This document shows, piece by piece, positions 7,787 through 17,122 of a stretch of 64,000 nt of DNA (its first letter is position 1; each line of letters opens with the position of its first letter). The translations under genes were made by a program, and so were the position numbers. The DNA is from Klebsiella pneumoniae (lineage in GTDB: Bacteria > Pseudomonadota > Gammaproteobacteria > Pseudomonadales > UBA5518): positions 53,234 through 117,233 of the forward strand of contig CAMAXE010000013.1 of the NCBI GenBank assembly GCA_945862145.1. The letters run 5' to 3'. Under the pieces are notes generated by a model. That model did no database searches and was not told the origin of the DNA. It saw only the letters and a list, made by a program, of their open reading frames with translations.

Positions 7787-10700
7787 CTAGCCATAGGAGA
7801 GTGTCACGTTCTCGGCCCCGAAGCGCTCGCGCAGCCTGCCAATCGCCTCGTCGGTGGGCGGCACCCGCCACTGCTCGCCAAGGACTATCTCCGCCCTGGC
7901 CCCATTGCCCGTGTAAACCACCCGCACCGGACAACCCTCGCGGGTGCGCCGGGCGCCAAGCAGTCGACCGAACTGGACCTCGAAATCGGGCGTGAACTGC
8001 GAGCACTCGAGCTGCAGCACCAGCTCCCGGGCGAAGCGGCGGCGCGCCTCGGTCAGTGTGTAGGCTTCCTGCGCCCGCATGCGCAAGCCGCCGCCGGAGA
8101 ATTCATCGACACTCACCGTACCCTCGACCACCAGGAAGCTGTCGGGAAGCACGAATTCGCGGCAACTGCGGTAGGTGTCGGCAAACAGCGAGACCTCGAT
8201 CCGCGCGGTGCGGTCATCAAGCTGGACGAAGGCGATGTCCTCGCCACGCTTGCTCTTCATGGTTCGCAGTCCCACCACCAGCCCGACCACGCGCTGCGGC
8301 TCGTCGGAAGCACGCAGGCCCGCAATACGCGTTCGCGCAAACCGGGCCACCTCCGCGGCATAGTCGTCGATGGGATGGCCCGTCACATAAAGACCCAAGG
8401 TGTCGCGTTCCCCGCGCAGGCGCTCCTTCACGCTCCATGCGGGCGCGAAGGCATAGGCGAGATAGGGATCGGGCTTGCTGACGTCGTCGGCTGGGTCATC
8501 GTCCACTTCGGCAAACAGATCGACCAGACCCACGGTGTGGTTGCGTGCCTGCTGTTCGGCCGCCTTGACCGCTTCGGGCATCGCCGCCATCAGCACCTGC
8601 CGCGGCGCGCCGAGGCTGTCCATGGCGCCCGAACGCACCAGTGCTTCCAGCGCGCGCTTGTTGACGCGTTTGGGATCTGTGCGGCGGCAAAAATCGAAGA
8701 GGTCGCGGAAAGGTCCGCCCGTGATGCGGGCCTGCGCAAGGCTTTCGACGGGACCTTCGCCGATGCCCTTGATCGCGCCGAGCCCGTAGACAATCTCGCC
8801 GCGCACGTTCACCGTGAAACGGAATTCGCTCGCGTTGACATCGGGCAGCACCAGCGCGAGCTTCATGTGGCGGCATTCCTCGACCAGCACCACCACCTTG
8901 TCGGTGTTATGCATTTCGGAGGACAACACGGCCGCCATGAACTCCGCCGGGTAGCGCATCTTCAGCCACGCCGTCTGGTAGGAGACCAGTGCGTAGGCCG
9001 CGGAGTGCGATTTGTTGAATCCGTAGCCGGCGAACTTTTCCATCAGATCGAAGATGGAGCCGGCAAGATCGGCGTCGATGGCATTGTCACGCGCACCGAT
9101 CAGGAAAACTTCGCGCTGCTTGGCCATTTCCTCGGGCTTTTTCTTGCCCATGGCACGGCGCAGCAGATCGGCACCACCCAGGGTGTAGCGCGCCAGCACC
9201 TGCGCGATCTGCATCACCTGCTCCTGGTAGAGGATGACGCCGTAGGTGTTGTCGAGGATCGGTTCAACCAGCGGATGCGGATAACGCACCACCGCGCGAC
9301 CATGCTTGCGGTCGATGAAATCATCGACCATGCCCGACTGCAGCGGTCCCGGACGAAATAGCGCGACCAGCGCCACAATATCCTCGAAGCAGCTCGGCTG
9401 CAGGCGCTTGATCAGCTCTTTCATGCCGCGCGATTCGAGCTGGAACACCGCCGTGGTCTCGCCGCGACACAGCATCACGAAGGTGGCCGCGTCGTTCAAC
9501 GGGATGTGGTTGATGTCGATCAGCGCTTCACCGCGATCACCGCGTCCGGCGTTGATGATCACAAGCGCCCAGTCGATGATCGTGAGGGTGCGCAGGCCAA
9601 GGAAGTCGAACTTCACCAGGCCGACCAACTCCACATCGTCCTTGTCGTAGTGGGTCACCGGGCCACCGCCGGTATCGTCGGCGTAGAGCGCCGAGAAATC
9701 GGTGAGCGTGGTGGGCGCGATCACCACGCCGCCGGCATGCTTGCCGGCATTGCGCGCGAGGCCTTCGAGCTTGAAGGCCATGTCCATGATTTCGGCGACG
9801 TCCTCGTTCTGCGCCACGAAATCGCGCAGCGGCTCCTCCTGGGCCATCGCCTTCTCGAGCGTCATCCCCACCTCGAAGGGAATCATCTTCGAGAGCTTGT
9901 CAGCCAAGCCGTAGGGTTTGCCCTGCACGCGCGCGACATCGCGCACCACCGCCTTGGCCGCCATCGTGCCGAAGGTGATGATCTGGGACACGGCGTCGCG
10001 GCCATAGGTTGCAGAGACGTAGGCGATCACGCGATCGCGGCCTTCCATGCAGAAATCGACGTCGAAGTCAGGTAACGAGACGCGCTCGGGATTCAGGAAT
10101 CGCTCGAAGAGCAGGTTGTAGGCAAGCGGGTCGAGATCGGTGATGCCGAGCGCGTAGGCCACCAGAGATCCCGCGCCCGAGCCGCGGCCCGGACCCACGG
10201 GCACACCGTTCTCCTTGGCCCAGCTGATGAAGTCCATCACGATCAGGAAGTAGCCCGCGAAGCCCATGGAATTGATGGTGTTCAGCTCGAAGGCAAGCCG
10301 CTCGTGGTAGACGACGGGGTCAGCGGCAAGCCGCCGATCCAGACTTGCAAGCCGGCGCAGCAGGCCCTCACCGGCAAGGCGCTCGAGGTACTGCTCGGGC
10401 GCGCCGCCGCCGGGAACCGGAAATTCCGGCAGGTGGTACTTGCCGAGCTCGATCGACAGCGAGCACCTGCGGGCAATCTCGACGCTGTTCTCGAGCGCCT
10501 CCGGCAAATCGGCGAATAACTGCTCCATTTCGGCTGCCGGCCGCAGGTACTGGAACTGGCTGTAGTTGCGGGGACGGCGCGGATCTGCCAGCGCGCGCCC
10601 CTCCTGGATGCAGACCCTCGCCTCGTGGGCCTCGTAATCCTCGCGGGCGAGAAAACGCACATCGTTGGTGGCTACCACGGGGCAGTCGATGCGCGCCGCC

Positions 10701-11251
10701 AGCGCGACCGCACGGTGGAGATAGTCCTCCTCCTGTGGGCGCCCCGTGCGGCAGAGCTCGAGATAGAACGAATCCGGAAACAGCACCATCGCAGCACGGG
10801 CGAATTGTTCTGCGGTCTCCTCACGCCCGGAGAGCAGCTGCTGTCCGATGACGCCATCGCGCCCACCGGAGAGTGCGATCAGGCCTTCCGTAGCGCCCAC
10901 CAGCCACTGACGCTGCAGCACCGGCTTGCCCAGTTGCTGACCTTCGAGCCACCCGCGCGAGAGCAGTCGCATCAGGTTGCGGTACCCCTCGCCCGATGCA
11001 ACCAGCAGTGTCAGCGGGTGGATACTGCCGCCCTCCTCGACCAGCACATCACTGCCGGCGATCGGCTTGACGCCGGCTGCGGAGGCCTCCTTGTAGAACT
11101 TGATGAGCCCGAAAATATTGCTGAAATCGGTGAGTGCCACGGCAGGGATGCCGAGCTCGACGGCGCGCTCGACCAATTCGTCGATGCGAACCAGTCCGTC
11201 GACGAGCGAATACTCGGAATGCAGGCGCAGGTGTACGAAAGAGACAGTCAT
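7787..11251 (-). CDS. dnaE: DNA polymerase III subunit alpha
   Basis: Replicative polymerase catalytic subunit, 1154 residues from MTVSFVHLRLHSEYSL at 11251 (E. coli has 1160). It has the N-terminal PHP domain, the polymerase active site LPDFDVDFC with its two catalytic aspartates, the GRGSGAGSLVAY motif, the helix-hairpin-helix region and a C-terminal OB fold (VGLVVGLRTMKSKRGEDIAF). The open frame extends about 50 codons upstream into rnhB; the internal ATG is chosen by family alignment. It begins seven bases after the rnhB stop. Confidence 0.97.
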   Translation of the reverse strand: MTVSFVHLRLHSEYSLVDGLVRIDELVERAVELGIPAVALTDFSNIFGLIKFYKEASAAGVKPIAGSDVLVEEGGSIHPLTLLVASGEGYRNLMRLLSRGWLEGQQLGKPVLQRQWLVGATEGLIALSGGRDGVIGQQLLSGREETAEQFARAAMVLFPDSFYLELCRTGRPQEEDYLHRAVALAARIDCPVVATNDVRFLAREDYEAHEARVCIQEGRALADPRRPRNYSQFQYLRPAAEMEQLFADLPEALENSVEIARRCSLSIELGKYHLPEFPVPGGGAPEQYLERLAGEGLLRRLASLDRRLAADPVVYHERLAFELNTINSMGFAGYFLIVMDFISWAKENGVPVGPGRGSGAGSLVAYALGITDLDPLAYNLLFERFLNPERVSLPDFDVDFCMEGRDRVIAYVSATYGRDAVSQIITFGTMAAKAVVRDVARVQGKPYGLADKLSKMIPFEVGMTLEKAMAQEEPLRDFVAQNEDVAEIMDMAFKLEGLARNAGKHAGGVVIAPTTLTDFSALYADDTGGGPVTHYDKDDVELVGLVKFDFLGLRTLTIIDWALVIINAGRGDRGEALIDINHIPLNDAATFVMLCRGETTAVFQLESRGMKELIKRLQPSCFEDIVALVALFRPGPLQSGMVDDFIDRKHGRAVVRYPHPLVEPILDNTYGVILYQEQVMQIAQVLARYTLGGADLLRRAMGKKKPEEMAKQREVFLIGARDNAIDADLAGSIFDLMEKFAGYGFNKSHSAAYALVSYQTAWLKMRYPAEFMAAVLSSEMHNTDKVVVLVEECRHMKLALVLPDVNASEFRFTVNVRGEIVYGLGAIKGIGEGPVESLAQARITGGPFRDLFDFCRRTDPKRVNKRALEALVRSGAMDSLGAPRQVLMAAMPEAVKAAEQQARNHTVGLVDLFAEVDDDPADDVSKPDPYLAYAFAPAWSVKERLRGERDTLGLYVTGHPIDDYAAEVARFARTRIAGLRASDEPQRVVGLVVGLRTMKSKRGEDIAFVQLDDRTARIEVSLFADTYRSCREFVLPDSFLVVEGTVSVDEFSGGGLRMRAQEAYTLTEARRRFARELVLQLECSQFTPDFEVQFGRLLGARRTREGCPVRVVYTGNGARAEIVLGEQWRVPPTDEAIGRLRERFGAENVTLSYG

Positions 11252-11258
11252 CGCAACA

Positions 11259-11921
11259 TCACCCGGGATCAAGACCGCATTGTGCAACCGCCGCTCGCAC
11301 GGGCGCAAAGGAAAGGCGATGCGCGGGAGAGGGTCCAAGCCTGGCGAGTGCGGCGAGATGCGCGGGCGTGGGGTAACCCTTGTGAATGGCAAACCCATAG
11401 CCCGGGAATGCGGACTCCAGCAGCAGCATCTCGGCGTCGCGGGTCACCTTGGCAACGATCGAGGCCGCACTGATCGCAGGCACCAACGCATCGCCGCCCA
11501 CCACCGCCGCCGCCGTATAGGGCCAGGTCGGCAGACGGTTGCCATCGACCAGCACAAAGTCAGGCGCTGGCCCCAGAGCCGCTACCGCCCGATGCATGGC
11601 GAGCAAGCTCGCCTGCAGGATATTCAGGGCGTCTATTTCGGCAACGCTCGCGCGACCTGTCGCCCAGGCGATCGCGCAGGCCTTTATGTCCCCTGAGAGC
11701 GCCTCGCGGCGTGCAGGACTGAGCTTCTTGGAGTCGTCGAGTCCGGGGAGATCACATCCCGGAGGCAGGATCACCGCTGCTGCGACCACGTCGCCTGCCA
11801 GAGGGCCGCGCCCGACCTCGTCGACACCGGCCACGAGACCGTAAGGCGCAGAGAGGGAGCGCCAGTCGATGGGTGCCGGGTACCCGGCTGGACCTTTGCG
11901 GGAACGCGAGGAGGCGCTCAT
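11259..11921 (-). CDS. rnhB: Ribonuclease HII
   Basis: Removes RNA from RNA-DNA hybrids, including single misincorporated ribonucleotides. The signature [12 protein letters not shown] carries the first Asp and Glu of the active site; [12 protein letters not shown] and the later VDGNRLP and [10 protein letters not shown] segments are also family hallmarks. The start ATG at 11921 lies 16 bases after the fabZ stop; a longer frame to 11987 would overlap fabZ. In E. coli the gene before rnhB is lpxB, but here it directly follows fabZ. Confidence 0.95.
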   Translation of the reverse strand: MSASSRSRKGPAGYPAPIDWRSLSAPYGLVAGVDEVGRGPLAGDVVAAAVILPPGCDLPGLDDSKKLSPARREALSGDIKACAIAWATGRASVAEIDALNILQASLLAMHRAVAALGPAPDFVLVDGNRLPTWPYTAAAVVGGDALVPAISAASIVAKVTRDAEMLLLESAFPGYGFAIHKGYPTPAHLAALARLGPSPAHRLSFAPVRAAVAQCGLDPG

Positions 11922-11937
11922 CGCGCCGCCGGCAGGA

Positions 11938-12378
11938 TCAGCGCTTGCGGTCGGCGCAGAGGATCGTCGCCGAGCATACGAGCTCACCGTCTACCGTTGC
12001 CCGGCAGCCGAACTTCCAGATGCCGCGCTTCTCGGCAAGGATCGCCGCCTCGAGCTGCAGGCGGTCTCCGGGAAGAACGGGGCGCTTGAAGCGCAGATCG
12101 TCTGCGCCCACGAAGAGATAGATCGATCCGTCCGCGGGCTTCTTGCCCATGGTCTTGAAGCCGAGAATGCCGGCCGCCTGCGCCATTGCTTCGAGGATCA
12201 GTACACCGGGCATGATCGGCTGGTCCGGAAAATGACCGTCGAAAAAAGGCTCGTTTATGGTGACGTTTTTGTAAGCCACGATGGAGACGCCGAGTTCCAG
12301 CGCCACCACGCGATCGACCAGCAGAAAGGGATAGCGGTGCGGCAGGTGCTCGCGGATCTCTTTGATGCCCATGAGCAT
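11938..12378 (-). CDS. fabZ: 3-hydroxyacyl-ACP dehydratase FabZ
   Basis: Hot-dog fold dehydratase of type II fatty acid synthesis. The active-site block [23 protein letters not shown] contains the catalytic His and Glu, and the N-terminal [14 protein letters not shown] motif is typical. It has 146 residues. ATG codons at 12378 and 12372 are both possible. In most gammaproteobacteria fabZ is flanked by lpxD on one side and lpxA-lpxB on the other; here it sits between skp and rnhB with none of them. Confidence 0.96.
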   Translation of the reverse strand: MLMGIKEIREHLPHRYPFLLVDRVVALELGVSIVAYKNVTINEPFFDGHFPDQPIMPGVLILEAMAQAAGILGFKTMGKKPADGSIYLFVGADDLRFKRPVLPGDRLQLEAAILAEKRGIWKFGCRATVDGELVCSATILCADRKR

Positions 12379-12507
12379 GTTGCCGGTACCTCGGATGCGC
12401 GGACAATGCCGTGATCGTTAGAGGCGGCTCCCGACAACGGCCGCGCGTTCATGATTGCCTGTGCTCGCGTTCGGCGGACTGAACGCCCGCCCGGAATCAA
12501 CGCCGGA

Positions 12508-13026
12508 TCAAGGCTTGGTCTGGTTCAGCTTGTCAGTGACTTTGGCGGTGAGGCTGTAGCTCGGCTCCGCAAAAAGTGCTGCCTGCGAATTCAGCAACAG
12601 ACCGATGCCGTCTGATTTAACCAGTTCACCGACCACGGTGTTCGCCCGCGGCATCATCTCGCGCATCACGCGACCGGCGACTTCGCGCTCGGACTGCTGG
12701 AGTTTCTTGACAACGAATTCGAGATCGGTGCGCAGGTCGTTCAGCTTCTTGGCCTTGTCGGCCTGCTGCTCGGCGCTCATGACCTCGCGGTTCTTGTTGA
12801 ACTCCTCGGCGAGCGTGTCGTACTGCTTCTTGATGTCCTCGGCTTCTTTCTTGTTGCGGGCATAGTCCGGCGTTTGCCGCAACGCGTTGAACTGCGTCTT
12901 GGCTTCCTCGGTGTTGAAAACAGCTTCTTCGAGGTTGAGTACTGCAACCCTCCCCTGGGCAAGGGCAGCGCCAGAGAACAGGGACAATACACATGCCAGA
13001 ACTGCTACACGTCCGATCCGATTCAC
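12508..13026 (-). CDS. skp: Periplasmic chaperone Skp/OmpH
   Basis: Periplasmic chaperone that carries unfolded outer-membrane proteins to the Bam complex. It starts with GTG (GGAG eight bases upstream) and has a signal peptide VAVLACVLSLFSGAALAQ with likely cleavage after ALA. Long charged helices follow (about residues 50-120), matching the tentacles of the Skp jellyfish fold. The 172-residue precursor is of usual size. It lies 34 bp after bamA, the normal order. Confidence 0.93.
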   Translation of the reverse strand: MNRIGRVAVLACVLSLFSGAALAQGRVAVLNLEEAVFNTEEAKTQFNALRQTPDYARNKKEAEDIKKQYDTLAEEFNKNREVMSAEQQADKAKKLNDLRTDLEFVVKKLQQSEREVAGRVMREMMPRANTVVGELVKSDGIGLLLNSQAALFAEPSYSLTAKVTDKLNQTKP

Positions 13027-13060
13027 GTCGACACTCCAATGGGTAATCAGGGGTTCACGC

Positions 13061-15718
13061 TCAGAAGCCCTGCCCGAGCGAGAACTGGAACACTTCGGTG
13101 CGATCGAAATACTCGTCGTTCAAGGGCTTGGCGAGGCTGAAGGTAATGGGGCCGAAGCCGGTGATCCAGGTCACACCGAAGCCCACCGAATATCTCAACT
13201 CGCCTAGATCGAGCTTTGAGCATATTACTTGGTCGGGGTTGCAGCTTGAATCAAAAACATTACCGAAATCGAGGAAAAAGCCGGTGCGCACCGACCGCTG
13301 GTCCTTGATGAAGGGCATGGGGAAGAGAATCTCGGCTCCACCCTCGACCAGGATGTTGCCACCGAAGGGATCGTTGCCGTTGTTGTTGTTACTGTTGTAG
13401 TACGCGGGGTTGGCGATAATCAGCTGCTTCCCGGTGGGGTCGTTGCAATCAGCCATCGGCACGTACTCGTCACGGACGAGCTGGTGGGCGCAGGTGACAT
13501 AGGCGCGGCCCAGATAGTTATCCAGATCTGCAGTGACCACCGAACGCGTCTCGTAGAGGTCTGCCAGCGTGCTGCGCGGCCCGAGCGTGTTGGCCTTGAA
13601 GCCCCGCACCGACCTGAATCCGCCCGAGTAAAAATGCTCGTAAAACGGCAGCTCCGAGGTCGATCCCCAGCCATCGCCATACCCAAGGTCGGCACGCAGG
13701 CGCAGGGTGAGTGACCGCCACAGCGGGATGAACAGCTGCCCGTTATAGTTGAGCTTGAAGTACTCGAGGTCGCTGCCGGGCGTTGAAACCTGCAGCGAGA
13801 GGGTCTGGGAATAGCCACGCGTGGCGAGCTGACCGCGGTTCAGCGCGAATTGCGACCAGCTGAGAGTGAGGAGATAGTTGAAATAGCTGTCTCCGTAGAG
13901 ATCCAGGAAACCATCGGCCTCGCCGTTGCGGAAGTAGTCGTCCGGCGGATTGCCAGGCTGGATCTGATTGGGCAGTAGGTAAGACGTGGCGTTGAAAAAC
14001 GGCACATCGGCGGGGTTCACGTAGCCGATCGCATCCTCCCACGGACGCGGACTGCCTTTGATCTCCTGCACCGCCCCGACCCCCGCACTGATGTCCGTCT
14101 GGTTGATACCGAGGGTGAGACCGAGCCGCTGGGTTTCGTTGATGGGATAGGCGAACGCGACGCTGGCGCCAATGGTGTCAGTGGTATAGCTCGCGATGTT
14201 GATCTCCTCGAGGTCCGTCGAGCGAAAGAACAACGTGAAACCGCGGCTGATGCCGTCTTCGGTGTAATAGGGATTGGTGTAGTTGAAGCTGTACAGGTCC
14301 TGGTACTTGCTGGTATTCAGCCCAAGGCCCACCTGCTTGCCGGTGCCAAGGAAGTTGTTCTGCTGCAGGTTGGCGCCGAGGATGAGGCCGGCGTCCTGCG
14401 CGTAGCCAACGCTCGCCCCGATGGAGCCCGAGGACTGCTCCTCCACCGTGTACTCCACGTCGATCAGGTCGTCCGTGCCGGGCACCGGTTTGTTCTCGGT
14501 CTTCACTTCCTTGAAAAAGCCAAGCCGCTCCAGTCGCACGCGAGACTGCTCGATCAGTGCCGAGGACGCCGGAGCAGACTCCATCTGGCGCATCTCGCGC
14601 CGCAGCACTTCGTCGACACTCTTGGTGTTGCCACGAAACTCGACCCGGTGCACGTAAGTGCGCTTGCCCGGGTCGACAAAAAACTTGAGGCTGACTGTTT
14701 TCGCCTCGTCGTCGATCTCCGGCATGCCGTTCACTTTGGCAAAGGTGTAACCCTCGACGCCGAGCCGCTGGGTAAGCAGTTCCTCGGTGTCGGTGACCTG
14801 CTTCTGCGAGAAGTCCTCGCCCTCCTTCGCCAGCAGCAGGCGTTTCATCTCTGGCTCGGGGACGATGATGTCGCCGGAGAGTCCGACCGATTTCACGGTG
14901 TACTTCTGGCCCTCCGTCACATTGACCGTGATGTAGACACCGGTGCGGTCAGGGCTGATCGCGACCTGCGAGGAATCTATGTTGAAACGGATATAGCCGC
15001 GATCGAGGTAATGGGAGCTCAGCGTCTCGAGATCACCCTTCAGCGTCTCACGGGAGTACTTGTCATCGCTGGTGATCCATGAGAGCCACCCGCTGCTCTT
15101 CAGCTTGAAGAGATCGATCAGATCGTCATCCTCGAACACCGAATTGCCGACGATGTTGAGGTGGCGGATCGCCGCGACATTGCCTTCGGAAATATCGATA
15201 TTGACCGCCACACGGTTGCGCGCCTGTTCGGCTATCTCGGTATCGATGGTGGCGTCGTAGCGCCCCTGGCTCACGTACTGGCGCTGCAGCTCGATGCGCA
15301 TCTGCTCGAGCGTGGCCCGCTGGAAGACATTGCCCACGGCGAGGCCTGAGCCCTTCAGGCCGTCGAGCAGGGCATCGGTCTCGATCGCCTTGTTGCCCTC
15401 GATGTTGATTTCGCTGATCGAAGGCCGCTCGACCACTGTGATGACCAGCACCCCACCGTCGCGACCGATCTGGACGTCATCGAAATTCCCGGTACGAAAA
15501 AGCGCCCGGGTGGCCTCTGCAATAAGCGACTCGTCCATCCGGTCCTTCACTTTCACCGGAATATCGTTGAACACAGAACCCGCGGAGATCCTCTGCAGAC
15601 CCTCCACGCGGATGTCAGTGACGGTGAAGGACTCTCCCAGCGCGCCAGCGGCAAGGCCGAGAAGCAGCGAGATTAGCAGTAGGTGACGCGTCATAGGGAG
15701 TCGGCAGGTCCTTGGCAT
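13061..15718 (-). CDS. bamA: Outer membrane protein assembly factor BamA
   Basis: Essential Omp85 insertase of the outer membrane. After a signal peptide (ISLLLGLAAGALG) come five POTRA repeats (to about residue 430) and a 16-stranded barrel with the conserved VRGF of loop 6 and a terminal phenylalanine (FQFSLGQGF). At 885 residues it is longer than E. coli BamA (810). Part of the excess is in an extracellular loop with Cys residues and an Asn run (NSNNNNGND). ATG at 15718 has GGAG six bases upstream; ATG at 15694 is the alternative. It follows rseP by 30 bp. Confidence 0.97.
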   Translation of the reverse strand: MPRTCRLPMTRHLLLISLLLGLAAGALGESFTVTDIRVEGLQRISAGSVFNDIPVKVKDRMDESLIAEATRALFRTGNFDDVQIGRDGGVLVITVVERPSISEINIEGNKAIETDALLDGLKGSGLAVGNVFQRATLEQMRIELQRQYVSQGRYDATIDTEIAEQARNRVAVNIDISEGNVAAIRHLNIVGNSVFEDDDLIDLFKLKSSGWLSWITSDDKYSRETLKGDLETLSSHYLDRGYIRFNIDSSQVAISPDRTGVYITVNVTEGQKYTVKSVGLSGDIIVPEPEMKRLLLAKEGEDFSQKQVTDTEELLTQRLGVEGYTFAKVNGMPEIDDEAKTVSLKFFVDPGKRTYVHRVEFRGNTKSVDEVLRREMRQMESAPASSALIEQSRVRLERLGFFKEVKTENKPVPGTDDLIDVEYTVEEQSSGSIGASVGYAQDAGLILGANLQQNNFLGTGKQVGLGLNTSKYQDLYSFNYTNPYYTEDGISRGFTLFFRSTDLEEINIASYTTDTIGASVAFAYPINETQRLGLTLGINQTDISAGVGAVQEIKGSPRPWEDAIGYVNPADVPFFNATSYLLPNQIQPGNPPDDYFRNGEADGFLDLYGDSYFNYLLTLSWSQFALNRGQLATRGYSQTLSLQVSTPGSDLEYFKLNYNGQLFIPLWRSLTLRLRADLGYGDGWGSTSELPFYEHFYSGGFRSVRGFKANTLGPRSTLADLYETRSVVTADLDNYLGRAYVTCAHQLVRDEYVPMADCNDPTGKQLIIANPAYYNSNNNNGNDPFGGNILVEGGAEILFPMPFIKDQRSVRTGFFLDFGNVFDSSCNPDQVICSKLDLGELRYSVGFGVTWITGFGPITFSLAKPLNDEYFDRTEVFQFSLGQGF

Positions 15719-15748
15719 GGTTCGCTCCAGCGTGCGCCCGAGGGGGGC

Positions 15749-17113
15749 TCAGTTGGCCACGAACCGGCTGATATCGTTGAAAAGCGCCAGCGTCATGACG
15801 CCGACGAGCATGAAAAGTCCCACCTGGTACCCCAGCATCTGCACTCTCTCGGACACCGGGCTGCCCTTCACTATCTCTATAAGACAGAACATCAGATGAC
15901 CGCCGTCCAAGACCGGGATCGGGAACAGGTTCAGGACGCCCAGGCTGATACTGAGGAGTGCAAGAAATCCGACGTAAGCCTCGACACCCGAACGCGCAGA
16001 GGCGGCCGCCACTTTAGCAATGGTGATCGGGCCACTCAAGTTCTTCGGCGATATCAGGCCCTCGATCATCTTGAACGTTGAATCCACCGTGAAGACGACC
16101 AGCGACCAGGTCTGGGCCACCGCGGGCACCCAGGCATCAATCGGACCGTAGCGCTCCAGCCTCAGGTATTCCTTGGGCCACTCCGGGATCACCGCGCTGA
16201 CGCCCGCCTGGCCCACGTCCAGGCCCTGCGGCTGCGCCACGCGCGCGGGCACCAGGGCGAGTGAAACCGCCGCGCCGTCGCGCTCGACCTGCAACTGCAA
16301 GCTAACGCCCGGGCTGGATCGAACCACCCGAACCCACTCCTCCCAGGTGGCGACCGCCGAACCGTCCACTGACAGGATGCGGTCCCCGGAACGCAGCCCC
16401 GCTGCCTCAGCGGCACTGCCGCTCATGATTTCTTCGATACGCGGTTCGACCACCGGCATTTCAAAGGTAACACCGAGACCGCCGAGAAGGTCGGGCTCTT
16501 CCTGGTCCTTGAGCCACTCGCTCACCGGGGCGAGGCGTTCGCGCACTTGCCCACCTTGCCCCTCGCGCACGCCGACGCGAATCACGCCGGTCTCGCCGAG
16601 GCGCTTCAGCAGCTGCATCGAGACGGATTGGCGGGTCGGCGTGGATTCGCCGTCGACCGCGACGATCTCCTGCCCGGCCTGGAGCCCTGCAGCCGCCGCG
16701 ACAGAACCCGGCTCCACCGCACCTATCACCGGCGCAACACCCCGCACACCCACGATGTAGAGCCCGTAGAAAACCACGATGGCCAGGATGAAATTGGCCA
16801 TGGGGCCGGCGGCGACAATGGCCATCCGCGAGAGCACCGGCTGGCGGTTGAAGGCGAAGGCCAGCTGCTCGGGCGGCACGTTGCCCTCGCGCTCGTCGAG
16901 CATCTTCACGTAGCCACCGAGCGGTATCGCTGCCAGAACGTACTCGGTCCCGTCTTTGCCGATCCGGGTCCACAGACTGCGGCCGAAGCCCACCGAAAAC
17001 CGCAACACCCGCACTCCGCAGCGGCGGGCGACCCAGAAGTGCCCGAACTCATGCACCGTCACCAGGATCCCCAAGGTGAACAGCGTCAATGCGATGGTTT
17101 TCAGCAGTTCCAT
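15749..17113 (-). CDS. rseP: Site-2 protease RseP
   Basis: Inner-membrane zinc metalloprotease that cuts RseA in the sigma-E envelope stress cascade. HEFGHFW near residue 22 gives the HExxH zinc motif and LDGGHL near the C-terminus gives the second ligand region. Two PDZ domains lie between (GSVAAAAGLQAGQEI and GSAAEAAGLRSGDRI). Four membrane helices are predicted. It has 454 residues, normal. AGGGA precedes the ATG. It lies 9 bp downstream of dxr and before bamA, as in E. coli. Confidence 0.96.
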   Translation of the reverse strand: MELLKTIALTLFTLGILVTVHEFGHFWVARRCGVRVLRFSVGFGRSLWTRIGKDGTEYVLAAIPLGGYVKMLDEREGNVPPEQLAFAFNRQPVLSRMAIVAAGPMANFILAIVVFYGLYIVGVRGVAPVIGAVEPGSVAAAAGLQAGQEIVAVDGESTPTRQSVSMQLLKRLGETGVIRVGVREGQGGQVRERLAPVSEWLKDQEEPDLLGGLGVTFEMPVVEPRIEEIMSGSAAEAAGLRSGDRILSVDGSAVATWEEWVRVVRSSPGVSLQLQVERDGAAVSLALVPARVAQPQGLDVGQAGVSAVIPEWPKEYLRLERYGPIDAWVPAVAQTWSLVVFTVDSTFKMIEGLISPKNLSGPITIAKVAAASARSGVEAYVGFLALLSISLGVLNLFPIPVLDGGHLMFCLIEIVKGSPVSERVQMLGYQVGLFMLVGVMTLALFNDISRFVAN

Positions 17114-17122
17114 GCCATTCCC

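Noticed and set aside
12379..12507. Search for a decayed lpxD between skp and fabZ
   Set aside because: The 129-bp gap is too short and translates in no frame into LpxD-like hexapeptide repeats; treated as plain intergenic DNA.
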